DNA of 64,000 nt from Taxillus chinensis (lineage: Eukaryota > Streptophyta > Magnoliopsida > Santalales > Loranthaceae): NCBI GenBank assembly GCA_023512835.1, contig CM042090.1, positions 47,943,321-48,007,320 on the forward strand, in the 5' to 3' direction. Positions 10,870 to 21,489 of the stretch are shown here, in pieces. The translations under genes and the position numbers were made by a program. The first letter of the stretch is position 1. Every line of letters begins with the position of its first letter. The notes beneath the pieces were generated by a model. That model ran no database searches and was not told the DNA's origin. It was given only the letters and a program-made list of their open reading frames with translations.

Positions 10870-11443
10870 ACAATTCACGTGCAAGACTTAAAGATGGTCC
10901 ATATTGGACAAGCAACAAAGTGGAGAAATTTGGGCCAGTTTGGGCCTGAACGTGAATTTACATGTGAATTGCCAAATTCACGTGCACCTCCTTTTGAGCT
11001 GAAACTTTTTGGAATGGTAGATGAAGACCATGTGAATCACGTTTACTCTTGCACGCGAATTGCTAGCTGTCATATGGAGGCTCAAAAATGCAAATTACAG
11101 ATTTTAGCCCTCCTAGAAGCTTCATACAATTCACGTGCAGAAGGGACTATTGCTTGCCAGCTCAAGGGGGACCCACCACCAAAGTTTTGAACGATTCTGA
11201 CCTGCACGCCAATTCAACCAATTCACGTGCAAGGGCTATTTTGGTCAGAACACTCTAAAAATTTAGGGGCATGTGTATCACGCCAATTGGAGCATCTTTC
11301 CTTCTGCACGCTATATAAGGAGAGGCCATCTTCAAAGGCTTCCACACCAAAATCACTCCAGATCTGAGTATTAGAGAAACTCTGCTCTTTTGCTCTCTTG
11401 CTCTTCAGTTTTCTGCTCTTTGCTCTTTATTCTCATTTCAAAG
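10870..11443 (+). promoter_or_regulatory. Probable internal promoter of ORF3 (A-3)
   Basis: Non-coding stretch before the ORF3 start with CACGTG at 10876, 10979, 11132 and 11224, several near matches (gaacgtgaat, gcacgcgaat, gcacgccaat), a TATA box TATATAAG at 11312-11319, and a pyrimidine-rich leader to the ATG at 11444. The last motif block (ctgcacgccaattcaacc...cacgtgcaagggctatttt) is plainly related to the G-box block of the family A LTR. Alternatively the pyrimidine-rich leader could hold a splice acceptor for a spliced RNA. Confidence 0.55.
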
Positions 11444-12775
11444 ATGGTGCGCACAAGGAGGACTGGCCAGGAGGAGGTGCACTCACCTAGTGCTGATAGC
11501 CAACCTGAGGAGGAGATACTCTTGGGGCATGCTCTTGATATGCGGGCTTTGGAGGCTTCAGAGCTGGGCTGGGCTAGAGAGGTAGCTCTCAAAATTCAAA
11601 ATCTGGGATTACAAAGGTTAGTATCTGCCCAGCCAGCTATTTCCTACTCTGCCCTACAAGAATTTTATGCATCTGTCTCTGTGAGTGAGGATGAACTAAT
11701 AGGGGTTGTGCAAAGGGTTTATGTCAGAATTACCCCTGAAATTATTAGACATTGCTTTAACCTCCCTGCTCCCAGTGATAGCCTTCCTCAGCTAAGCCTA
11801 GGAGAATTTGGTACTACATGCAACTATGCTAGAAAATTTCAAAGTCGAAGGCAGTATACCAAGAATGGTTTTGTTGGAAGATTTAGATGCCTAGCCTACC
11901 TGATAGGGAAATGCTTGTTGATTCAGACCAGTAGGATAGATAGTGTGCCTAAGCCACACCTGGAGTTGATGTATAGCATTGATCATATGCTAAATGTGGA
12001 TTGGGCCACTACCATTTTTAAATGGTGGAAGAAAAACTCATCAAAGCAGATAAATGGCAGATTTTTGTGTTTGATATTTCAAAGCATGCCTGCTTTGCAT
12101 TTTTCCTCCATGGATAGCATCACTTTTCCTTCTCACTGGGTGTTAAGAGTATTGCATGCTGAAGGAGGTTTGTGGATCAGTACCAGAGGTCATTGGGCAA
12201 CCAATGTTCCTCCTCCATCACAGCCCGCTAGGCACAGTGTTCATGTGGAGCGATCTACTGACTTTGCAAGGGAGGCCTCTCCTCATTTGGATCAAAGGAA
12301 GCAGACTCTATACAGACTCACTGCCATGTACATGCAATTCAATGTACACAAAGAAGATATTTTCAATTTCTTTCAAGGCATTCGTGGGCAGGTGGTGAGC
12401 GAAGTGGAGGTCATCAATTGGGCAGTCACTAATGGGCACATCACTAGTGCCCAATTTGAAGAATTAATGGCCCTCATCTCTGGAGACCAACAAGCTACTT
12501 CACAACCTAGAACCAGAGCATGGGAAGCCCCAGAAGCTCCTCCTGCTGCATCTACCGAAGCTTGGAGGCAAGAAACACAGCAGCTCAGGGAGGCAAATGC
12601 CAGAACCCAGCGCGAGGTGGAAGCTCTGAGGAAGGACAACAAAGAAGTCAAAGGCCTCCTAGGCAAGATCTGGAAGGCCTTGAGCAAGAGGAAAGCATCA
12701 AAATGTTCTCCTATAGTGGAGATATTGATAACGTGCATTTTATGCCGTTATTCTAGTGTTTATTTAGGATGTTAA
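11444..12775 (+). pseudogene. ORF3 of A-3, truncated by an LTR fragment
   Basis: Starts at ATG 11444 (MVRTRRTGQEEV), which all intact family A copies share. It keeps the whole N-terminal domain (ITPEIIRHCFNLP, GKCLLIQTS, LELMYSIDHMLNVDWA) and the coiled coil with KRKASK. Native sequence ends at 12725; the frame then reads 16 codons into an LTR fragment and stops at 12775. The ULP1 domain is absent. It lacks a 14-residue insert with the second RAWEAP that A-1 and A-4 have, so it descends from a slightly different subfamily member. Confidence 0.88.
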
Positions 12776-13155
12776 GATCATGATTAGAGCCTTATTGTTT
12801 CATATATCATATATATTTGCTCTAACCCCTAGGAAGATGCTATTTGCAAATACATGCGCTTTTAAGCTGTTTTGGCAGATTTTGGACCTCACTTTTGACA
12901 TAGTAGATGGCCTCAAACAATTGGCGTGCAAGAACAAAAGTTGCTCAGAATGATGTCCTCTACCTACCACAGAAATTTCAGAGCATTTGGAGCTGATTTA
13001 AAGCTGCACGTCAATTCACCCATTTCACGTGCAAGCCTATTTTTGCCTCTCAGGCCTCTACAGGATGCAAGGAAGCTTGGGGAGAAGTTTGAGCTGATTT
13101 GGAGTTGCACGTGAATTCACCATATCACGTGCAAATTGGCGTGCAGAGATATTTT
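12726..13155 (+). repeat. Family A LTR 5' fragment inside ORF3 region
   Basis: About 430 bp of LTR start (TGATAACGTGCATTTT) through the G-box block. It ends in ambiguous sequence (attttgg) shared with the ORF3 upstream region, where it switches to gtcagaacactctg. The right junction therefore has short microhomology. Confidence 0.82.
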
Positions 13156-13357
13156 GGTCAGAACACTCTGAAAAGTTATGGGCACGTGTATCACGCCAAT
13201 TGGAGCATCTTTTCTTCTGCACGCTATATAAAGGGAGGCTATCTTCAAAGGCTTCCACACCAAAATCACTCCAGATCTGAGTATTAGAGAAAATCTGCCC
13301 TTCTGCTCTCTTGCTCTTGAGTTTTCTGCTCTTTGCTCTTATTTTCTCATTCCAAAG
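13156..13357 (+). promoter_or_regulatory. Core promoter and leader of ORF3 (A-4)
   Basis: Holds TATATAAAG at 13225-13233, about 125 bp before the ATG at 13358, and the pyrimidine-rich leader. The upstream G-box block of the native ORF3 region is missing but is replaced by the equivalent block of the LTR fragment just before it (CACGTG at 13027, 13109 and 13127). Confidence 0.5.
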
Positions 13358-15717
13358 ATGGTGCGCACAAGGAGGACTAGCCAAGAGGAGGTGCACTCAC
13401 CTAGTGCTGATAGCCAAACTGAGGAGGAGATACTCTTGGGGCATGCTCTTGATATGCAGGCTTTGGAGGCTTCAGAGCTGGGCTGGGCTAGAGAGGTGGC
13501 TCTTAAAATTCAAAATCTGGGATTACAAAGGTTAGTATCTGCCCAGCCAGCTATTTCCTATTCTGTCCTACAAGAATTCTATGCATCTGTCTCCGGGAGT
13601 GAGGATGAACTGATAGGGGTTGTGCAAGGGGTTTATGTCAGGATTACCCCTGAAATTATTAGACATTGCTTTAACCTCCCTGAACCCAGTGATAACTTCC
13701 CTCAGCTAAGCCTAGGAGAATTTGGTACTGCATGCAATTATGCTAGAAAATTTCAAAGTCGAAGGCAGTATACCAAGTATGGTTTTGTTGGAAAATTTAG
13801 ATGCCTAGCTTACGTGGTAGGGAAATGCTTATTGATTCAGACTAGTGGGCTAGACAGTGTGCCTAAGCCACACCTAGAGTTCATGTATAGCATTGATCAT
13901 ATGCTAAATGTGGATTGGGCCACTACCATTTTTAAATGGTGGAAGAAAAACTCATCCAAGCAGATAAATGGCAGACTTTTGTGTGTGATATTTCAAAGCA
14001 TACCTGCTTTGCATTTTTCCTCCATGGAGAGCATCACTTTTCCTTCTCACTGGGTGTTAAGAGTATTGCATGCTGAAGGAGGTTTGGGGGTCAGTACTAG
14101 AGGTCATTGGGCAACCAATGTTCCTCCTCCATCACAGCCCGCAAGGCACAGCGTTCATGTGGAGCGATCTACTGACTTTGCAAGGGAAACCTCTCCTCAT
14201 ATGGATCAAAGGAAGCAGACTCTATACAGACTCACTGCCATGTACATGCAGTTCAATGTACACAAAGAAGACATTTTCAATTTCTTTCAAGGCATTAGTG
14301 GGCAGGTGGTGAGCGAAGTGGAGGTCATCAATTGGGCAGTCACTAATGGGCACATCACTAGTGCCCAATTTGAAGAATTAATGGCTCTCATCTCTGGAGA
14401 CCAACAAGCTACTTCACAACCTAGAACCAGAGCATGGGAGGCCCCCAGGATGTAGCTGCTCATGCATCGCCTAGAGCATGGGAAGCCCCAGAAGCTCCTC
14501 CTACTGCATCTACCAAAGCTTGGAGGCAAGAAACACAGCTGCTCAGGGAGGCCAATGCCAGAACCCAGCGCGAGGTGGAAGCCCTGAGGAAGGACAATAA
14601 GGAAGTCAAAGGCCTCCTAGGCAAAATCTGGAAGGCTTTGAGCAAGAGGAAAGCATCAAAACGTTCTCCTATAGTGGAGATATCTGATGAAGAACCCTCT
14701 CCATCCCCTGAAGATTCCTATCCAGCCCAGGCAGATCCACCTCAACCAAAATCTTCAGCTCGGCCATCTTACTATCACCCGAGAGGAGGCGGCGCCAGAA
14801 CAGGGTATTCACCCTTCCAGCCTCAAGAGGAGACAGAGCCAGCAGAAGGGTATTCACCCTTCCAGCCTTTTACTGATCCTGCATATTCTCAGGCTCTGGT
14901 GCCTGCTATACTTCCTGTCTCTTGGGGTGCATACATGCCTGCTGAACCTGAAGATCTACTTGGCCCTCCTGTCCATTTAATCATTAATCCAGCCTTATCA
15001 TCTGACGAGAGCCAAGCAGCATTTGAAGAGTTCATCAATTCCACGGTTCAGAGGGCTCGCTTTATACGGGATAATGATATCTTCACCCCTTTTAGCTTAA
15101 AGAGGATCTCCGAGAATGAATATCTCTACGCCGACGAGATAGACCTCTTCTGCAGGACCATGCACTATGTAGTGGAGGCTGAGCCTCATAACTACCCCTT
15201 AGCTCAATACACTTCGATCATGCTGTGTGAGCTTTTTAATCAACCCTTGTCCGAAGAGGTGTGGCGCCAACGCATCAATGGTGAGAATAAAGGGCACCGC
15301 CCTTGGCATGGTATGCATGAGGTGCTGATTCCGGTGCACATTGACCGCCACTATGTACTTGTCCGTTTGAATCTGGATGTAGGACATGCCGTGCTATATG
15401 ATCCAAGCCAAGGCGAAGGGTTTGCTAGACGGAAAAGACAGTTAGTACATGGGTTCATCAAACGAATGAAAGTGGCGGTGATCAAAGAAGGATTGTTACA
15501 GGACAAGCTCCCTCTTATTCACCTCAACGAAATGGAAATCCCTCAGCAGCCTGACCAATTCAGCTGTGGGATCTTTGCTTGCTACTACATGATGGCTATT
15601 CTGCAAGGGAAGGAAACTTGGGAAGTGCGCGGCGAGACGTCGGCTGACTTTGTGGCTCAGGTGCGACGAATGGTGGCCAATGTCATCTACTATTACAGTG
15701 TGCCAAACCAGGGGTAA
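13358..15717 (+). pseudogene. ORF3 of A-4: full-length ULP1-like protease gene with one frameshift
   Basis: The most complete ORF3 of family A, about 785 codons from MVRTRRTSQEEV to the stop at 15715-15717. The N-terminal domain, coiled coil, basic KRKASKR and Pro-rich GYSPFQP repeats precede the ULP1-like domain, which has His in DRHYVLV, Asp in LYDPSQ, and Gln six residues before Cys in QFSCGIF. A two-base gain near 14443-14448 (gccccag read as gcccccagg) shifts the frame between residues about 362 and 365. The change sits on a CAG and may be a sequence error, since the protein reads normally on both sides. Substrate and role in the element cycle are unknown. Confidence 0.87.
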
Positions 15718-17296
15718 GTGTTTTTCCTACTCCCTATTTTATGCCATGAGGACATAGCTTATTTTAAGTGTGGTGTATGGGGAGTGACTTGAGCCACTTG
15801 CTTGTCTTTTATGTTGTGATTGCATGTTTTATTTAATTCTACAAAAAAAAACAAAAAAAAAGTTTTTAGTTGCATGATTGTTTGAGTTGTTTGCTTGAAT
15901 GATTTGCTTGTGGAGACATAGATATTAAGTATGCAATTTTGGCTTAAAATTTAATTTTTATGCCACATTAGTATCATGTTGTGATAAGGGTGTTAAAGTA
16001 GTTAAAATGTGCTCTAATTTAGTTTGATCATGTCTTTATCTTTTGAATGATATCACCATGTTTTTGGAGCTGAGTTTTGAATATTAGCTGAGCATGAAAT
16101 GCTATGATAGACCTAAGTAACCCTTAAAGTTGAGTGAAAAAGAAATGCAAAATGAGAACAACTTCTTTTTAGCCCTTGAGTGACAATTATGGTTTATGGG
16201 TAATAGATTGATCTGATACTCTTCTTTGCATTCAACATTGGTTATTTAATGGTAGGAGTCAAGTAAGCATGTGATTACTTATTAGTGCTCAGTGTTTGGT
16301 GTTTAGTTAGGATGCAAGACCGCTAAGTCACTGTGACTGTCTTTGCATCCTTTTCTTAATTGTGAGATATTATTGGAAAAGGCTGTGATATAGAATGTGA
16401 AAAAGCCATCACTTAATTGGAAAATGGGATGTGAGACATCAATGAATTTCTGTCTCTCTTTATGTAGCAAAATGGCAAGGGGTATGTATCAAAAAAATCA
16501 GTCTTATTTATGTGTTATGTCAAAAAAAAAAAGAGTGAATAATCCATCAAGGGAGAGCATAAAATGCAACCTTGTAAGGTTATTACTTAAAAAAAAAAAA
16601 GAAAAAAGAAAAGAAAAAGAAAAAGAAAAGAGGGATTCAAAATAAAAGCCACAATGGCTTGATGTTTATCTGTGATTGTTTAGATTTGTAGCCACATTGG
16701 CTGAGTTTTGTTTGTTTTAAGAGTGTTGAGCTCAATTCTTTAGCTCATGGTTTTGTTTTATCAGTTATTAGAATAGAGTGTGAGTTTATTGAGTTTAGTC
16801 TAGCGTGTGAGTTCAAGTAAAGTAGAATAGAGAGTGTGTTTTCTTTGATAAGCACAATAGGGAACTCTCATGATTGCTTGGCAAGTACTTAATCAATAGC
16901 TGATGGCGAGTGTAGAGATAGAGTTTTCCATCCATTGTTCATTGATAGGTATTGGGGCTTGAGAATTACTATATTTGAGTGAGGCTGCTTATCCTTGGTA
17001 AGAACTTAAAGGGAAACTAGATGCTATTTTATCATGGATTGCTTGCTCATATCTGAAATTTAAGTGGTGAAATTGCATGGTTGTTGGACTAGGGATATGG
17101 ACATGAATGAACTAAGCTATGACTCATTTTGATGCTTAAATTCCCATTTCATCATGATAGAGTTGCATGCTTAGGAAACCATGATTCTCCTTGATTGTTA
17201 TTTTATTTTTCTTCCGTTTGACTGCGTGTTTATTTTATTTTTGCATGCTTGTATGTTTTTGCTTGTGGACAAGCAATGGTTCAAGTGTGGTGTATT
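15718..17296 (+). other. 3' untranslated region of A-4, no gene
   Basis: Same layout as in A-1: AAGTGTGGTGTAT at 15766-15778 and again at 17283-17295 beside the LTR, palindrome AACCTTGTAAGGTT at 16568-16581, an A/AAAAG-rich tract at about 16587-16630, and hairpin TTGCTTGTGGACAAGCAA at 17259-17276. A short Lys-rich reading frame over the A-rich tract is not a gene. Confidence 0.7.
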
Positions 17297-17910
17297 TGAT
17301 AACGTGCATTTTATGCCATTATTCTAGTGTTTATTTAGGATGTTAAGAGCATGATTAGAGCCTTATTGTTTCATATATCATATATATTTGCTCTAACCCC
17401 TAGGAAGATGCTATTTGCAAATACATGCGCTTTTAAGCTGTTTTGGCAGGTTTTGGACCTCACTTTTGACATAGTAGATGGCCTCAAACAATTGGCGTGC
17501 AAGAACAAAAGTTGCTCAGAATGATGTCCTCTACCTACCACAGAAATTTCAGAGCATTTGGAGCTGATTTAAAGCTGCACGTCAATTCACCCATTTCACG
17601 TGCAAGCCTATTTTTGCCTCTCAGGCCTCTACAGGATGCAAGGAAGCTTGGGGAGAAGTTTGAGCTGATTTGGAGTTGCACGTGAATTCACCATATCACG
17701 TGCAAATTGGCGTGCAGAGATATTTTTGGACCGATCCAATCGTTTTTCCATGCTGATCATTTGTTTCTGAAGGCCCAAGTCCAAATTGTGGATGGAAGAT
17801 AGAGATTTTAAAGTTTCGAGTGTCACTTATCAAAACTACGTCGTTTTGATAGATGGGCTAGGTTACACACCTCAAAGCCCATCCAAACTCTATAAATACA
17901 AGGCTCCACA
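17297..17910 (+). repeat. Family A LTR, left part (interrupted by element C)
   Basis: Starts TGATAACGTGCATTTT and contains the G-box block (about 17500-17730), the ATCAAAAC/GTTTTGAT palindrome (17829-17850) and TATAAATA (17891-17898). It stops at ccaca, the target duplicated by element C. It continues at 26897. The LTR serves both the A-4 internal region on its left and A-5 on its right. Confidence 0.9.
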
Positions 17911-19635
17911 TGTAAGGACCCGTACCTTGAGTTAGTCAGTTTTGCCTCCTGAGTAGAGTTTTTCTGGATTTTGACCTAGTAATTGGACTCCAATGAATTC
18001 ACGTGCAAAAGGAAAGATGCTTAGAATGATGTCCTCTATCTACCACAGAAGTTTCAGGCCAAATGGACATGTATGTGAGGTGCACGTGATATGGGTCCAA
18101 TTCACGTGCAAGTGTAATTGTCTTCCAAATGATGCAAGGAGGCTAGGGGTGAAGTTTGAGAGCATTTGGAGTTCATATGGAGTTGCACGTGAATTGGGAA
18201 TTCACGTGCAAATTGGCGTGCAGCCATATTTTTACATGGTTCCCTTGGTTTTGTCATTCTAAGGAACTTTCTCCAAAGGACCATGTTGAAATTCTGAGTA
18301 TTTTGGCCTATATGGGTGCGGAAAGGTGGTAACTTGTGTGATCAAAACTACGTCGTTTTGATCCTGGGATTCACTTAATCAAAACTACGTCGTTTTGATG
18401 TTGTGTTGTCTATATAAGGAGGAGGAGTCCCTCTGTTTGAGATTTAGGGTTTGTTGCTTCACCGGCCGTCGCAGAGAGAGAAAGAGAGGGAAGGAGAGCT
18501 CCTGGTTGCCGCCTGGGCGTCTTGCGTGGGTGGTCGGTGCTTCGTGGGTGGACGGCGTTCGGCTTGGGATCAGACCGTTGCTGTGTTGTTGTGTTTTCCT
18601 TGAGGTAGGGGTTCTGTTCTTCCTAAATCCTCCTCTGTCCTAGGGTCCTAGGGCAGAATATTATATTATTTATATGTAAATTCATATAGGTGTGACCTCC
18701 TATATGAATGTTGGCCTTCAATGGCGATTTTGGTGTTTCTGGTGTTTGTGTGATGCATGAAAAGTGTTTGGTAAAATGCCTGTGCGACATGCCTGCTACA
18801 TGTTTGATGAAATGCCTGTGTGAACTTAATTGTGTGTATATGCCCATTAAGTGTTTGGTAATATGTCCGTGTGACTGGACTTGTGGTTTAGTGTATGTAT
18901 GTATCTTGGATGTTTGCTCTATGGCCTGAATGGTTGGGTTTGTACGCTTGTGAACGGGTGCTCACCAAGTGTTTGGTTGTATGCTTGTGTGACCATGTGT
19001 GTTGTGTGCTTGATTGTGGTACTTGGCCCGAAGAGGCGGTTAAATCACCTGAAGAGGCGGTTAAATCACTTGGCCCGAAGAGGCGGTTAAATCACTTGGC
19101 CTGAAGAGGCGGTTAAATCACTTGTGGTTAAAGTGTTAGCCTTGTGTGGCGGTGGAGGATTGTGAATTGTTGATGTGGTTGTTATTATATTTGTTGAAAT
19201 TGTTGTAACACAACACCGCACTTGTACACATGGCATGTAGATGCTAGGAACATGGGATGGGTTGGGGAGACATGATCCCTACCGAGCCGTGGTTGCTCAC
19301 CCCTCCTACCGTGTTTGTTTGTTTTCCAGGAACTTACAGGCGTTAGGTGGATACACCAAGGTGGAGGACCTTATTTACTTTCTTGTTTATGTTATTTTTA
19401 TGGGAACCGATGTAACCCCAATGGGGATGGATTAAAAAAAAGAGGACTTTGTAATAAAGACCGACTTTGTTATTGGTTTGTGGACGGCTTTGATGGACTT
19501 TATTTTTCTTGAATGTATTGTGAAAGTTTTAAAATGCTAAATTCTTGATTTGTATCCTTACCCCTTTGCCCTCCGTGTGGGTAAAAGGGGAGTCACGTAC
19601 CGGTCTCCTCGGGTTGGAAAATCCGGGGCGTGACA
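17911..19635 (+). repeat. 5' LTR of element C
   Basis: 1725 bp. It contains five CACGTG sites (18000, 18083, 18103, 18186, 18203) in a block related to the family A LTR, two ATCAAAAC/GTTTTGAT palindromes (18341-18362 and 18378-18399), a TATA box TATATAAG at 18411-18418, and a tandem array near 19022. It ends gggcgtgaca. Confidence 0.92.
19022..19121 (+). repeat. 26-bp tandem repeat in 5' LTR of C
   Basis: Four head-to-tail copies of a unit around cctgaagaggcggttaaatc. The second copy lacks about 5 bases. The 3' LTR has four regular copies at 26279-26385. Confidence 0.9.
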
Positions 19636-19638
19636 ATA

Positions 19639-19653
19639 TGGTATCGAGCATGG
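19639..19653 (+). promoter_or_regulatory. Primer binding site of element C (tRNA-iMet type)
   Basis: TGGTATCGAGCATGG lies three bases after the LTR. The plant initiator-Met primer site begins TGGTATCAGAGC. The match is exact if a CAG was misread as CG, the same change seen elsewhere in the window. Confidence 0.8.
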
Positions 19654-20050
19654 TCTAGTTGGCCTAGGGTAGTGGGCGGACTTGGTTATCCTAAGTCCTT
19701 TGGAGGAGCCTGGAGGGACATGCCTGATCAACATGGTCCTCTTTGAGCCTCCAAGGTGTACTTAGGGTAGTCCGGTCTTGTGATAGGATTTGCATGCATG
19801 GCATTTGGGCACTAGTTGCATTTCTTTGTGAATGTATGCTAAACCGTGGATAAGATCACATGATTAAGTGAAATGTGCAACTCGATTTGTTTGGCAATGT
19901 GTCCCGGATCGTGAACCGTGAAATGTGATTGATGCAATGTATGTGTGTAATGTCATGTGTTAGTGAAATTGATAATGGGGTAGAGGTAGTCAACTTGTTA
20001 GTAGTCAAACGCGTCCTTGACGTTTGTGCATCTTACTTCATGTAGTAAGA

Positions 20051-21270
20051 ATGCCACCGAGGAGAGTGACACGTGCGTCCGGGGCAATGGCCGATGAGTC
20101 ATCTGCCCATGAGGGTCCGGGTGCGGGACCATCCATTGGAGGGCATGCGTTGTTACCGGCACGGCTACAAGAAGGCATCCGGCTGGAGGTACGAGAGCTA
20201 CGGGAGGGACTCCGGCAGGACGTTCGGGAGGAGGTGCGCCGTGAGATGGCAAAGACAGCCAGGTGGTGCCACCACCACCACCCCGGCACGAGAGCCGCCT
20301 CGTGAGCGTGAGAGTTCGCCGGGTGGTGTACCGACCCGTGCAGAGGATGACGTGGTGACACGGTTCCGAAAGGAACAACCTCCGCGATTTAAGGGGGGGG
20401 AAGATCCTGTGGTAGCCGAGCGGTGGTTGAGGCAGATTGAGCATGTGTTCTCCTTTCTCCTGCCCCGGGAGGAGGATAAGGTGCGACTGGCAATTAGGCA
20501 GCTAGAGGGGGACGCTTTGGAGTGGTGGACGAGTGTTACGGGGAGCCGTGCAGTGCAACTCATGTTTTGGGAGGAGTTCTTGCTACTCTTCCAAGATGAG
20601 TTCTTCCCGGAATCAGTGAGATGGCAGAAGAGGGAAGAATTTGGCAGCTTGAGGCAGGGATCCAAGACGGTACCTGAGTATGAGCGGGAGTTCCGGAGAT
20701 TGAGTAGGTTTGCCCCTGAGACGGTGGTAAGGGAGGACCTGAAGGCCCATAAGTTCACCTTGGGTCTCAGGCCAGCCCTTAGGGAGAGGGTGGCGATTCT
20801 ACGCTTGAGGACCTATGCCGAGGCCGTGGAGACGGCCCGTATAGCCGAGAGAGAACCGGATGATGGGAGGCAGGCCCATCGGGGGCGCCGGGTGCAGAGT
20901 GGGCCTGATCGAGATGCAGGGTCCAAGAGGCTCAAGACGGAGGAGAGGGATAGCAGTTCTTTTCGCGGTCGGGGTCGGACATCCGTGAACCCTGGGAGGT
21001 TCACCTTTGGCGGCGGAAGACAGGGTGGTCCATCTGGGGAGTCTACCGAGCGGATGCCACCCTTGTGGAGAGCAGGGTCACTTCAAAGGGGAGTGCCCCA
21101 AGAAGGACCGGCGATGCAACAACCGTGGACGAGAAGGTCATTTGCGCCGGGTTTGCAGGAGTGGCAACAGGGGAACAGGGGGCGCGGCATCCGGCGTGAG
21201 GAGTGATGCTAGCTTCCGTGCACCAGTGAGAGACCAGCTCGTCGGTGGCAGGCCGGCCAGGCAGATCTAG
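20051..21270 (+). pseudogene. gag: gag of element C (frame-broken)
   Basis: Starts MPPRRVTRAS at 20051. The capsid region is seen as VTRFRKEQPPRFKGG, WLRQIEHVF, ALEWWTSVTG, FQDEFFPESVR and VPEYEREFRRLSRFAP, the usual chromovirus Gag pattern. It ends with a CX2CX4HX4C zinc knuckle (CHPCGEQGHFKGEC, near 21050-21100) and a second, damaged one. At least two frame changes (near 20270 and 21035) split it. Gag forms the virus-like particle and binds RNA through the knuckle. Some breaks may be sequencing errors. Confidence 0.85.
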
Positions 21271-21489
21271 TCGGACCCGACCCCGGGGGAGGCCGGAGCG
21301 GCAAGCAGACCGAGGGTGGAGGCAACCTTAGCGGGAAGCGTCCGGTGGAGTGAGCCAACCAGGTGGCACAGGCCAAGGAAGGGTGTTTGCGCTAGAGGCG
21401 ATGTACCAGGAGGAGGCCGAGCTACCACCCCCACCACTGAGGGTGGAGCAGACCATCGGTGGTTAGAGGTACCCTCTTGATCTCCCGTA

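Larger units (their letters stand above)
8341..17296 (+). mobile_element. Rearranged family A copies A-3/A-4
   Basis: Forward-strand mosaic: RT to integrase (8341-10588), post-pol hairpin, ORF3 promoter region, an ORF3 cut at 12725, an LTR fragment (12726 to about 13155), a second ORF3 promoter and ORF3 (13156-15717), the 3' untranslated region, then the LTR at 17297. The internal LTR fragment replaces the second half of the first ORF3 and the first half of the second upstream region. This fits template switching or illegitimate recombination between two family A copies. Confidence 0.8.

Noticed and set aside
11444..12725. ORF3 as a classical env gene
   Set aside because: Position fits, but there is no signal peptide or membrane segment. 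The C-terminus is a ULP1-like protease and the middle is a coiled coil with a basic stretch.
16397..16645. Lys-rich small reading frame in the A-4 3' region
   Set aside because: It is produced by the AAAAG tract; the frame is not kept in A-1, A-5 or A-6.
18895..19104. Open frames over the C LTR that read as Cys/Val-rich small proteins
   Set aside because: They follow low-complexity tg-rich LTR sequence, appear in both LTRs because the DNA is repeated, and have no domain.
19022..19121. Short regular repeats that might be read as a CRISPR array
   Set aside because: Units are directly adjacent with no spacers, lie inside a plant LTR, and are copied in the other LTR.
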